Positions 44,571 through 52,599 of a stretch of 64,000 bases of DNA are shown here, one piece after another (positions within the stretch are counted from its first letter, which is position 1; every line of letters starts with the position of its first letter). Below the pieces are notes generated by a model. It was not told the origin of the DNA, made no database searches, and saw nothing but the letters and a program-made list of their open reading frames with translations. The stretch is taken from NCBI GenBank assembly GCA_034431315.1, contig DAOUDK010000065.1, forward strand, positions 1-64,000, written 5' to 3'. The position numbers and the translations under genes are program-made. The DNA is from JAUWOY01 sp034431315 (GTDB lineage Bacteria; Chloroflexota; Anaerolineae; VGOG01).

Positions 44571-44974
44571 GCCCTGAATTAGTGGAGATAAGCGCACAAC
44601 CAAGCTATCCAGTTGAGCTATTGTTTCCAATGGACAAGCATATAGATGCTGCCAGTGGTGTCTTTATGTATCCCTCTGTTGACGATCCCTCTGTCCCCTT
44701 TACTGATGACGTCGTCTCCCTGCCGGATGCCAACTACACCTTACAAGACCCGATTCCGGTGACTGTGGGTTACGAAGAGGGTTACTACCTCGTGAGCGAT
44801 GATAGGTTCCTACGATATGGCACCGGTGCTACCCTGGCTGAAGCCAAGGAAGACTATGGCTATGCCCTGCTTGAATACTACGATGACCTGATCGAACTGG
44901 AAGAGTGTCTGGCGCCTCATCTCGCTTATGATTTGCAGGAGTTGCGCAATACAATAATTCCGCAAAGGCCATAG
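44567..44974 (+). CDS. Unknown protein paired with DUF3467
   Basis: 135 residues, acidic, not recognised. The C-terminal half (VTVGYEEGYYLVSDDRFLRYGTGATLAEAKEDYGYALLEYYDDL) has the general look of HicB-like domains, where a strand with aromatic residues is followed by TLAEAKED-type helices. That is only a resemblance. ATGA overlap with the DUF3467 gene suggests the two proteins work together. Confidence 0.6.
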   Translation: MSPELVEISAQPSYPVELLFPMDKHIDAASGVFMYPSVDDPSVPFTDDVVSLPDANYTLQDPIPVTVGYEEGYYLVSDDRFLRYGTGATLAEAKEDYGYALLEYYDDLIELEECLAPHLAYDLQELRNTIIPQRP

Positions 44975-45040
44975 CGATGCAACGTCGTGTTGTCCCTGGA
45001 AGCAATCCTTCTGCTGATCTAAGGCAGAGGAACAAAAAGC

Positions 45041-45135
45041 CCCTCGGCTTTCGAGGAGCCAGGGGCACGGCCAAGCCGAAGATGGCCCAACAAGAGTACA
45101 AAAGCCACCTGCATCAACCGCACAGGTGGCTTTTT
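45041..45135 (+). terminator. Tandem hairpins ending the DUF3467 operon
   Basis: First hairpin GCCCCT-GGCT/AGCC-GGGGC (about 45041-45066). The second, AAGCCACCTG (45102-45111) with CAGGTGGCTT (45123-45132) and five T, is another copy of the hairpin found at ttuB and csp. Confidence 0.7.
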
Positions 45136-45221
45136 GTATGTGCCAAAGGGGTTATCTTCACGCAAGATTCACGCTAAATTCACGCGATTTTTGCCCACTG
45201 CCTGGGTGCAATCTGCTATAA

Positions 45222-45265
45222 TAAAAGCGGTTCACCCCTGGGCAAGTGGGCGCGGCTTTTTTGCT
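45222..45265 (+). ncRNA. Partial relative of the structured element
   Basis: AAAAGC ... GCGGCTTTTTT with the internal CCTGGGCAAGTGGG shared with hairpin C of the 40184-40354 element, preceded by TATAAT (45217-45222). Hairpins A and B are absent. It may be only a terminator of similar origin. Confidence 0.4.
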
Positions 45266-45284
45266 AGTGCGGGATATTCTGACA

Positions 45285-46073
45285 ATGGTAAGCAATGAAA
45301 ATGCTGACGTTGACAAACTCATAAGCTTCGGCCAAATGGCGCTCGAACAGGGCTGGTATGACCAGGCTCGCGAATACTTCGAGCAGGCGCTTGATTTGGA
45401 CGCTTCCAACCAAGAGGCACTGAAAGGGCTTGTGCGGGCTAACGAGATATTGAGCCGCAGGATGCCGACGCCCGCGGAGCCGATTGGAGACCAACCAGTC
45501 GCACCACCGCGCGAGGTTGCACGGAAAGTGCAAACAGGTTCACTGATACAGTGGTTCGGGGGACAACCGAGGTCTCGCAAGATGATCATCTTGTCGGGCG
45601 TGCAGGTTTTGTTCATGTTCCTTTATGTTGGTCTGGCCGACATTATCAACCCTACTCCGAAAGTGACGCCGACGCCAGTATCCCTCGACATGCCGATACC
45701 GGCGGGGCCGGACGCAGAAGCCTTTGCAGAGATAGCGGGGTTGGGAACCATAGTAGATGCTATTAGCATAATAGAGGCAGAGCAGCCGCAGCCTACGGCG
45801 GTCGGTGAGGTTGAGGGTGGATGGCTTTGCGACTGGGATGGGCGCGGAGAGGTCGCCCTGTGGGCCAAGCCTGCCGTGGCCTCCCAGGAAGGCGACTCCA
45901 TCGCAGCGGTCGTGGAGATGTCTACCAAGGGTTGCGTTGATGCCATCCTCCTCGACGAGACAACATCAGACGGCACTGTTTTCTACCAGGTGCGGGTTGG
46001 CGGTGACCAGGGTTGGGTAGGTGCAGACTACTTCTATCCAACCTCTACTGGTAAGCCAGGCTGGAGCCAATGA
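45285..46073 (+). CDS. Membrane protein with TPR and SH3-like domain
   Basis: 262 residues. Residues 8-55 form a TPR-like pair (AQMALEQGWYDQAREYFEQAL-type pattern). A single membrane helix lies near residues 102-124. The outside part has a Pro-Thr linker and a C-terminal SH3b-like domain (GGWLCDWDGRGEVALWAKP, GDQGWVGADYFYP). Likely topology is inside TPR, outside SH3. Start at ATG 45285; the longer frame begins inside the terminator-like hairpin. The function is unknown. Confidence 0.65.
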   Translation: MVSNENADVDKLISFGQMALEQGWYDQAREYFEQALDLDASNQEALKGLVRANEILSRRMPTPAEPIGDQPVAPPREVARKVQTGSLIQWFGGQPRSRKMIILSGVQVLFMFLYVGLADIINPTPKVTPTPVSLDMPIPAGPDAEAFAEIAGLGTIVDAISIIEAEQPQPTAVGEVEGGWLCDWDGRGEVALWAKPAVASQEGDSIAAVVEMSTKGCVDAILLDETTSDGTVFYQVRVGGDQGWVGADYFYPTSTGKPGWSQ

Positions 46074-46103
46074 ACAACGGCTTTCTCCCAAGAGCAACAT
46101 GAC

Positions 46104-46160
46104 AGGATCGTCGCTTCGTTGATCAGCTTGCCGTCGCGCACGGCCAGGACGGACTCAGGC
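46104..46160 (-). pseudogene. Third ttuB remnant
   Basis: Minus-strand reading gives ESVLAVRDGKLINEATIL, the centre of TtuB. It is followed upstream (46200-46230) by another copy of the AAGCCACCTG hairpin with a decayed -10 box. Only this fragment remains. Confidence 0.75.
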
Positions 46161-46199
46161 CAACACCCCACCATCTGACAGGAGATGGTATGATGCAAA

Positions 46200-46230
46200 A
46201 AGCCACCTGCGTCAACCGCACAGGTGGCTT
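46200..46230. terminator. Fourth copy of the AAGCCACCTG hairpin
   Basis: AAGCCACCTG (46200-46209) and CAGGTGGCTT (46221-46230), 11-base loop. It stands between the ttuB remnant and the second structured-RNA copy. Confidence 0.7.
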
Positions 46231-46237
46231 TCTGGTA

Positions 46238-46410
46238 TTGCCAAACGAGGCGAAATGTGATATACTATGCCTAGCCAAATAGAAAAGGGGTTACAGAGTC
46301 GTGTCTCTGATAATCCCAACACCCACTCCTGAACGGCCCAGGAGATAGGCTTGAGAGATTATAGCACAAAGCCGCTTCTTGGACAAGTTGGGGGGGGCGG
46401 CTTTGTGTGC
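46238..46410 (+). ncRNA. Candidate structured RNA, copy 2
   Basis: TTGCCA (46238-46243), 17 bases, TATACT (46261-46266). Hairpin A GGGGTTACAGAG (46287-46298) with CTCTGATAATCCC (46305-46317, one bulged A), hairpin B CTCCTG (46326-46331) with CAGGAG (46339-46344), hairpin C CACAAAGCCGC (46365-46375) with GCGGCTTTGTG (46397-46407). Helices are kept while loops vary from copy 1. The following 46411-46735 has no recognised gene, only a CTGGATTCCCGC-type spacer repeat. Confidence 0.65.
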
Positions 46411-46735
46411 TTCTAATGGCCACGGAGCCATGTCAGCCTCGTGGGGTTTTGGCACGTATTCGCAGCCACTCGACGACTTGCAGCTCGAGGAGGGGGAGAA
46501 TGAACGATCCTTGACGACCCCAAGAATCCAGTGGAGGGAGAGAATCTCTCGCTGGATTCCCGCTACAGTCATTGCGGGAAACACGTCAAAACGCCGTGAT
46601 TCACGCAAGATTTGCTTCGTGAATCGTGAGTTTCGCGTCATGCCGTCATAATCGAAAACCCGATTAGGCCGCCTATTGCAGTCGCGATGTTCAGATAAGC
46701 GGTGATCACACTTTTGTTTGCAGGAGGGAAGAGCC

Positions 46736-47485
46736 ATGGACGAGAGGGAACTGAAAGACTTCCTAAAGAAGCAAGGCATCAATGATACCGAGGGCCACAT
46801 TCGTATCCACCCGGAGACAGGGGAGGTACAGAAATGGGGTTTGCTCGGTTGGGAGAGTAAGGGCCACACTCGTATCCACCCGGAGACAGGGGAGGTACAG
46901 AAACGGGGTTTGCTCGGTTGGGAGAGTAAAGGCCACACTCGCATCCACCCGGAGACAGGGGAGGTACAGAAACGGGGTTTGCTCGGTTGGGAGAGTAAAG
47001 GCCACACTCGTATCCACCCGGAGACAGGGGAAGTACAGAAACGGGGTTTGCTCGGTTGGGAGAGTGCAGGCCACACTCGTATCCACCCGCAGACAGGGGA
47101 GGTACAGAAATGGGGTTTGCTCGGTTGGCCGCGTACAGTGCTTCCTACTCCCAAGACGCCCGGAGGGACGAAAGGTTTAGGAAGTGGTGGAGGCATTAAG
47201 GGTGGCACGTCTGTCATCTACACGGGAACAGCAGGATCCGGAGTGGGTTGGTTGCTAGCTCCTCTTCTCTGGATTGTAGCTTCATACGGGGGGTTTTTCC
47301 TTGGGACGTCACTAATCACGGAGCCGTACTCTTCTTGGAAAACGATAGTCGGCCTCATCATCATGGTCCTAAGTCTACCCGGCGCTCTTGCAGGCACGCC
47401 GATACTCCTTGGGCTCGCTCTGTTCTTCCTAGGGATTGCAGGAATCATAGGGCTCATTGAGCTCGTGGCGGAACACTTGTTTTGA
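46736..47485 (+). CDS. Membrane protein with five 23-residue repeats
   Basis: 249 residues. After a short charged N-terminus, five tandem copies of GHTRIHPETGEVQKRGLLGW plus three residues run from about residue 20 to 133, encoded by 69-base repeats that are almost identical. A Gly-rich linker (about 145-165) leads to two or three hydrophobic helices (about 172-245). ATG 46736 follows GGAGGGAAGAGCC. The function is unknown; the near-identity of the repeats suggests recent expansion. Confidence 0.75.
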   Translation: MDERELKDFLKKQGINDTEGHIRIHPETGEVQKWGLLGWESKGHTRIHPETGEVQKRGLLGWESKGHTRIHPETGEVQKRGLLGWESKGHTRIHPETGEVQKRGLLGWESAGHTRIHPQTGEVQKWGLLGWPRTVLPTPKTPGGTKGLGSGGGIKGGTSVIYTGTAGSGVGWLLAPLLWIVASYGGFFLGTSLITEPYSSWKTIVGLIIMVLSLPGALAGTPILLGLALFFLGIAGIIGLIELVAEHLF

Positions 47486-47591
47486 GAACAAGGAAGGTCC
47501 CGGTGGGAGGCAAACCTCCCACCGCTCAGGTTAGGCGCTCTTTGATTGGCTCTCCCTTGGCATAATGGCAGATAAAGTGGCCCAAACGCGC

Positions 47592-47684
47592 AACCGAGAG
47601 GTGTTCAGTATGGTGCGGTCAGAGATGAGCAAGGAGATGGGGAGAATAGTGAGGAAGAAACTGAAGGGGGAGGGTTTGCTTTGA
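47592..47684 (+). pseudogene. C-terminal remnant of the small-gene family
   Basis: Codes for VFSMVRSEMSKEMGRIVRKKL ending at TGA 47684, matching the C-terminus of the family at 43938-44036. The N-terminal part is missing. The rest of 47486-47739 holds nothing else supportable. Confidence 0.65.
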
Positions 47685-47739
47685 ACAGATCAAGAAATGG
47701 CCTATCTGCCATTTCACTGCTGACACAGGAGAGAACGGG

Positions 47740-48150
47740 ATGATTCTATACTGCCCATGGTGTGGTGCGCCCAATCCTGACACCAATCCATTGTGTGGAC
47801 AATGTGGCACCAGGCTAGATGATCCTAATGATCCGAACCGCCATCAGTTCGCCTACCCACATCACTATCCCCTTCGGACAATGCCACTTACCTGTCCATC
47901 ACCGCAGTGTGGTGTCCAGGTTCAATACCCAAGTCCGCTACAAGACGGTGTGTACAAGGTACTGAACACTCCGCAGGGACAGCAGGCCGCACAGCAAGAA
48001 ATACAACAGGTTCGACAACGGCAGGGGGTTTATTGCTGGCACTGCGGGCGTTGGCTGGAAAGAAAAAGTGTATCGGGAAGTAGTTGGTTTTGGTTTGTGG
48101 TAGCTGTGATCTTGCTTTTTGCTTTAGGGAGATGTATGGGCTGGTGGTGA
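47740..48150 (+). CDS. Zinc-ribbon protein with C-terminal membrane helix
   Basis: 136 residues. An N-terminal zinc ribbon (YCPWCGAPNPDTNPLCGQCG) is followed by a second pair of sites (CPSPQCG and CWHCG), then a hydrophobic helix (about 115-132, WFWFVVAVILLFALG). Likely membrane bound with the ribbons inside. GGAG lies 8-12 bases before the ATG. Function unknown; such proteins are common in accessory regions of related genomes. Confidence 0.7.
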   Translation: MILYCPWCGAPNPDTNPLCGQCGTRLDDPNDPNRHQFAYPHHYPLRTMPLTCPSPQCGVQVQYPSPLQDGVYKVLNTPQGQQAAQQEIQQVRQRQGVYCWHCGRWLERKSVSGSSWFWFVVAVILLFALGRCMGWW

Positions 48151-48205
48151 AACAGCTGTACATGGACGCCCAACACGTACTAATACGTCTGAAAGCTATC
48201 ATCTG

Positions 48206-50248
48206 CTAACCGTTGCAGGCCACCTGCATAAACCGCAGTTGCCCCCCGCTCTTTAGCCCCAACAAATCAGCAGCCTCGGTAAGCTGCTCCACCGAAACAA
48301 CCGGCCCGTATTTCGCTTTCCGCGCCTCAAGCCCCTTCCTCTGCTCCGCATAGACTTCAAACAGCCTGGCCGGGATGTTCTTCTCTTTCCGGTAGGCTTC
48401 TTCCTGCAAGTCAATCCTGGCCAGGATGTTGTCCACATAGAACGCAAACTGCTTGTCATAGAGCTCCTTCGGATACTCCTTGCCAATCCCGTCGAACAAC
48501 TCTTGGAGATCCTCATATTTCGGAATGAATCCGATGGGAGTCTCAACCGCACCAACGTCTCCGTGCGCCCTCAGCTCAAGCCAGCCGAGCCACACTTTCA
48601 CGTCGCGTTTCTCGCCCAGCAACTCGTCCTGAGCTTTGTCGAAGGGCTTGTCCCCTTCCCCACCACGGGCGCCGTGCGTCAGGAAGTAGTTCAACCCGGC
48701 CATGATGGGTTTGCTTTTCAGTTGGTCAGAATTGAAGAACACAAACTGGGCATCCATGTAGTCGGCCAGCGGCCCAGGGATGAACGGCTCGTTGGCCCAG
48801 GGCTGGCGGCGGACGCCCTTGGCCCCCACCTCCGTGGCGGTTGCCGCCGAGAGAACCGAGGCCCCGATGACGACACCGTGATCGGGATCCTTGGCCACCC
48901 AGACCGGCGGCATCGTATCGCTGTCCCGCCCGCTGTAGGTGATCACTTTGATCTCCGCCCCGCGTGGATCTTCGGCCACGGCTTCGTTGTAATTTCCGAT
49001 GGCGCTGTTTGAAACCGTGCATCGTGCATTCGGATTAGAAAGCGGAATAGGCTTGCCATCTTCATCCGTCTTGCCTTCCCACCACTCGCCCTGGAAGTTA
49101 ATGCCTTTTTGGGGGCGTTCCTCTCCGTTCCCAACCCAGTGCGGCACTCCGTGTGCGTCAATCAGCACGTTGGTCCAGATCACTTCCGCGCCTTCTTCCC
49201 TCAGACATTTCATCAAGTACGGATCATCTTCGCGCTTCACATCCCTGACGATGCCAAAGATGCCGCACTCAGGATTGATAGCTCGCAACGTCCCGTCTTC
49301 AGCAATCCACAACTGGGCCAGGTCATCGCCGATAAAATCCGTGCCCACCATGGCCGTGGTGGTTTTCCCGCATCCAGAAGGCGCCGCCCCGGCAAAGTAT
49401 GTCCTTCTCCCGCCAGGGCCTGTTACGCCGGTGATAAACATGTGCTCCGATAGTTCTTGTTCTCTACGGTAGTAGGTTGCCAGGTCAACCGCAAAGCGGT
49501 GATTCCCTTTTTTCAGCAGCAGCGTATTGCCGGCATACGTGCAGAACATCGAGAACGTCGTCAGCCAACTTCGGTCCATGAACACCCTGGCTTTCGGCAG
49601 ATCCTGCGGTCTGTTTGGCCCTTCACTATGAACATTGGTCAGGAACAGCCCCACTCGTTGCACCTCTTCGTCAAACTGGTCATAGACGTGTCTGTACAGG
49701 ATGTTGGCCGAGTGCATGACGTAGGTTGAGGTCGTGATCTCCAGAGCCGGAATCGCAGCCGGAGCGCCGATGGGGCCTCTGCTGAAGAAACCCACCAGCA
49801 GAGTTTTCCCTCTCGCGATTCCGGTCATGTGGGTTTTGACATAGTCGTACGCTTCATCCCTGAGAATCTTCTTGGCCAGCACACTGACTTCTTCGCCTTC
49901 GTTCACGATGTAGAACGTTCTATCAATGATCCGCGCCTGTTCCTGGGCCAGGTCGAAGTGGATGGTGTGGTCTTTCATGGCCAGCGGCGCTTCCTCGCCT
50001 TTTTCCAGGCACATCTCCCTGACTCTTTGAACGTCCGCCTCCGATCCGGTATTCACGAAGACCGCGTCAGGGTCAGTCATGGCAATCGCGTTGGCGATTT
50101 TCAGCAGCGCTTCTTCATTGGCAATCTTGTTCAGCTTTGCTAGACTCTCCTGGTCACACTTGACCTCGAGCAGCGCCTTTGCTTCATCCAGGCTTCCAAT
50201 CCCGCCCACTTCGGCAAGGATGTCAACGCCTTTTTTCAGTTCTAGCAT
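48206..50248 (-). CDS. pckG: Phosphoenolpyruvate carboxykinase (GTP)
   Basis: 680 residues, longer than the usual 590-640. Converts oxaloacetate and GTP to PEP, or the reverse. Seen are the kinase motif AAPSGCGKTTTAM, NPNARCTVS, the metal-site region FGIVRDVKREDDP and GRDSDTMPPVWV. A segment PFDKAQDEL in front of LLGEKRDVKVWLGWLE is encoded by a dispersed repeat (48623-48646) and is not expected in the family. AAGGAG stands eight bases before the ATG. It is the last gene of the minus-strand run that includes the 2-hydroxyacid genes. Confidence 0.94.
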   Translation of the reverse strand: MLELKKGVDILAEVGGIGSLDEAKALLEVKCDQESLAKLNKIANEEALLKIANAIAMTDPDAVFVNTGSEADVQRVREMCLEKGEEAPLAMKDHTIHFDLAQEQARIIDRTFYIVNEGEEVSVLAKKILRDEAYDYVKTHMTGIARGKTLLVGFFSRGPIGAPAAIPALEITTSTYVMHSANILYRHVYDQFDEEVQRVGLFLTNVHSEGPNRPQDLPKARVFMDRSWLTTFSMFCTYAGNTLLLKKGNHRFAVDLATYYRREQELSEHMFITGVTGPGGRRTYFAGAAPSGCGKTTTAMVGTDFIGDDLAQLWIAEDGTLRAINPECGIFGIVRDVKREDDPYLMKCLREEGAEVIWTNVLIDAHGVPHWVGNGEERPQKGINFQGEWWEGKTDEDGKPIPLSNPNARCTVSNSAIGNYNEAVAEDPRGAEIKVITYSGRDSDTMPPVWVAKDPDHGVVIGASVLSAATATEVGAKGVRRQPWANEPFIPGPLADYMDAQFVFFNSDQLKSKPIMAGLNYFLTHGARGGEGDKPFDKAQDELLGEKRDVKVWLGWLELRAHGDVGAVETPIGFIPKYEDLQELFDGIGKEYPKELYDKQFAFYVDNILARIDLQEEAYRKEKNIPARLFEVYAEQRKGLEARKAKYGPVVSVEQLTEAADLLGLKSGGQLRFMQVACNG
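48623..48646. repeat. Dispersed CTGAGC repeat inside pckG
   Basis: CTCGTCCTGAGCTTTGTCGAAGGG, closely related to 27291-27313 in a spacer. In pckG it keeps the frame. Confidence 0.75.
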
Positions 50249-50282
50249 GCTTTTTCTCCTTCATCTTTGAAGTTTGAAGCGG

Positions 50283-51515
50283 CTAACACTCCTTCTCTTC
50301 TATCGCGTCCGCTGCCACGGCATCCGCCTCCACGTCCCGCACGCCGGGCCGGGGGCGCAGCACCTCCTGATAGTACTCGTGCTGGATGATCAGATTCATG
50401 ATCTCGTTGGTGCCGGTCCAGATCAGGCTCAGGCGCAGATCGCGCAGCAGGCGCTCAATGGGGTAGACGTTGGTATAGCCGATGCCGCCCATGATCTGCA
50501 TGGCGTAGTTGACGATCTCTCAGGCGGCGTCGGTGGCGAACTTCTTGGCCTCGGAGACCATGCGCCGCGCATGGCCCGCCTCCGCGCCGCTGTCCACCGT
50601 GTGGGCGGTGGCGTAGACCAGCGAGCTGGCCGCGTCGAGCAATGTGATGCTGTCGGCCACTTTGAAGCTCACTCCCTCAAAGCGCCGGATCACTTTTCCG
50701 AAGGCCTGGCGGCGGTCGGAGTAGCGGGCGGCGATCTCCAGAGCCGCTCGCGCCATGCCCAGGGCCCCCGCCGCGCTGGTCAGCCGCTCAGGGATCATCA
50801 TCTGGTAGAAGACAGCAGCCGCGCCGTTCTCCTCACCGATGAGGTTCTCACGTGGCACCCGAACGTCACGGAAATAAAGTCGCCCCGTGCCGCCGCCTCG
50901 CGTCCCCATCAGCCCGTAGACGTGCTGCACCTCCAGCCCCTCGCCCCGCTCGACGACGAAGGCGCTCAGAGCCTGACGGGATGGAGCTTCGGGATCGGTG
51001 CGGGCGTAGACCAGGAAGAAATCCGCCTTCTCCGCGCCGACGATGAAGCGCTTTTGCCCGCTGAGGACGTAGGCGTCGCCGTCGCGGCTGGCCGTGGTGG
51101 TGGTGCCAAAGAAATCGGAGCCGCCCCGGGGCTCGGTCAGCGCCTCGGCGGCGATGAGCTTCCCCGCCAGCAAAGGACGCAGCCAGCGCTCCTTCTGCTC
51201 CGGCGTGCCGAACAAGTGGAGGGCCTCGCCGACGATACTGGGCATCACGTAGGCACAGGACAGCGCGGTGCCCAGCACACCCACCTCCTCGATGGCCACG
51301 ATCTCATCGGTCCAGCTCAGCCCGCCCCCGCCGTATTCGCGCGGGAAACGCAGGCCCAGCAGACCGCGTCGCGCCGCTTCCTCGACGAACTCGCGCGGGT
51401 ACTGCACCCGGTCGGCGTCCATGTCCAACAACAACTGGCGAGGAACCCCTTTGACAAAGGCCCTCACTTTGTCGCGGAGCCTCTTTTGTTGTTCTGTCAA
51501 CAGGCTCTCAATCAT
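50283..51515 (-). pseudogene. Acyl-CoA dehydrogenase interrupted by one TGA
   Basis: The frame is continuous over 411 codons except TGA at 50522-50520. Before it are [50 protein letters not shown] and [15 protein letters not shown]; after it [20 protein letters not shown] and [14 protein letters not shown]. The TGA stands where the family usually has Trp (KFATDAA-W-EIVN), so a single TGG to TGA change would explain it. Read-through, sequencing error or true loss cannot be told apart here. Acyl-CoA dehydrogenases oxidise acyl-CoA with FAD. It is nine bases downstream of the HAD gene. Confidence 0.88.
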
Positions 51516-51524
51516 TATTTGCTT

Positions 51525-52286
51525 TCACTCCTTTTCCGCCAGCAGTGCAAAATCGCGCAGGGGCAGCATCTCAAACTGTTCTGGAGCAGCCACGTATTCC
51601 TTCAACCAACCGGGCAGTCGCCGCAGGTCCTGGATGTGCGCCCCCGGCCACCCTTCGTAGAGACCCAGCGGATCGAGGTGCAGACCAGGAATCCCCACCC
51701 GGTTGGCTCCCCAGATGTCTATGTAGAACATGTCCCCTACGAACACGGCTTCCTCGGGCTGGAGGCCCAGGTCGTTCAAAGCCAGCTCGTAGATGCCGGG
51801 CTCAGGCTTCTCAACTCCCACCACCTCAGAATCGTAGACCCTCTCGAAATAGCACTGCATCCCCAGATTGTGCAACTCCTCCTCCACCCTGCCGTCGGCG
51901 TTGGAGACGATGGACATGCGATACCCTTCGTCTTTCAACTGGTCGAGGGTTTCCACGATCCACGGGAACGTGAATTCCCAGAGGTTTCTCTGCTCGTGCC
52001 TGGCTTCGGCCACTTGTGCTGCCTGCTCCGCACTCTCCTCCGACAGGCCCACCAACCGCAGAAGGATCTGGGAATAGGGTTCCGAAAGCCCCGACAGAAA
52101 CCGTCGCTGGGTACTGACGTACGTGTCGAACCAGTGGACGAGGCGGAAGTGCTCTTCGTAAAACCGCGTCGCCTCAACCTGGAAACCGTGCCGATCCGCC
52201 AGCCGTGACAGATAGTCCTGATCTACAAACAGAAATGTACCACCGGCATCGAGTAATAGATATGGTTTTGCGGACATTCTGGTCAT
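51525..52286 (-). CDS. HAD-superfamily hydrolase
   Basis: 253 residues. Motif I LLLDAGGTFLF (nucleophile Asp), motif II SIVSNADG, motif III VGVEKPEPGIY (Lys), motif IV VFVGDMFYIDIWGA. It belongs to the HAD-IA type with an alpha-helical cap (about 20-100). It probably dephosphorylates a small metabolite, for example 2-phosphoglycolate, given the glycolate-oxidase-like neighbours, though this is inference. ATG 52286 overlaps the TGA of the small gene upstream (ATGA). Confidence 0.85.
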   Translation of the reverse strand: MTRMSAKPYLLLDAGGTFLFVDQDYLSRLADRHGFQVEATRFYEEHFRLVHWFDTYVSTQRRFLSGLSEPYSQILLRLVGLSEESAEQAAQVAEARHEQRNLWEFTFPWIVETLDQLKDEGYRMSIVSNADGRVEEELHNLGMQCYFERVYDSEVVGVEKPEPGIYELALNDLGLQPEEAVFVGDMFYIDIWGANRVGIPGLHLDPLGLYEGWPGAHIQDLRRLPGWLKEYVAAPEQFEMLPLRDFALLAEKE

Positions 52287-52498
52287 CCTGGACCTACCTT
52301 CTTCGACTCCTTGCGGTCTTTGTTTGATGGTGCGTTCGTGCCTGCCTGCTCTTCCGCTTTTTGCTCGTAGTACCGTCGGCATAGAGCAATAACCTGCGCG
52401 AACAGCTCAGGTTCGTCAGAGATACAGTGCTCCTCGCCGTTCAAATAGAAGTATATCTTCCCATCATCCCAGCCCACAAGCTGAATCTTCTCGTTCAT
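52283..52498 (-). CDS. Small hypothetical protein
   Basis: 71 residues, not recognised. It has NEKIQLVGWDDGKIYFYLNGEE, a beta-hairpin-like start, and a charged C-terminal helix. The start ATG 52498 is preceded by GAGAGCAGAGG. It couples to the HAD gene by ATGA. It sits about 100 bases after the glycolate-oxidase-like gene. Confidence 0.55.
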   Translation of the reverse strand: MNEKIQLVGWDDGKIYFYLNGEEHCISDEPELFAQVIALCRRYYEQKAEEQAGTNAPSNKDRKESKKVGPG

Positions 52499-52599
52499 GG
52501 TCAGCCTCTGCTCTCCTTTCCAGCGCCAAGATGGACCGTTTTGGGATTTGGTCATTTGTCATTGGTCATCCCCCAGATCGTCAGTCCAAAACGATCTAC

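Noticed and set aside
46794..47130. CRISPR array
   Set aside because: The 69-bp units are contiguous, coding and lack spacers.
46291..47217. 308-codon minus-strand frame across the 23-residue repeat gene
   Set aside because: It is repetitive only because the plus-strand repeats are; no motif or ribosome site was found.
50520..50522. Selenocysteine or Trp recoding of TGA
   Set aside because: The family has Trp, not a redox residue, here; many genes in the window end in TGA and RF2 is present.
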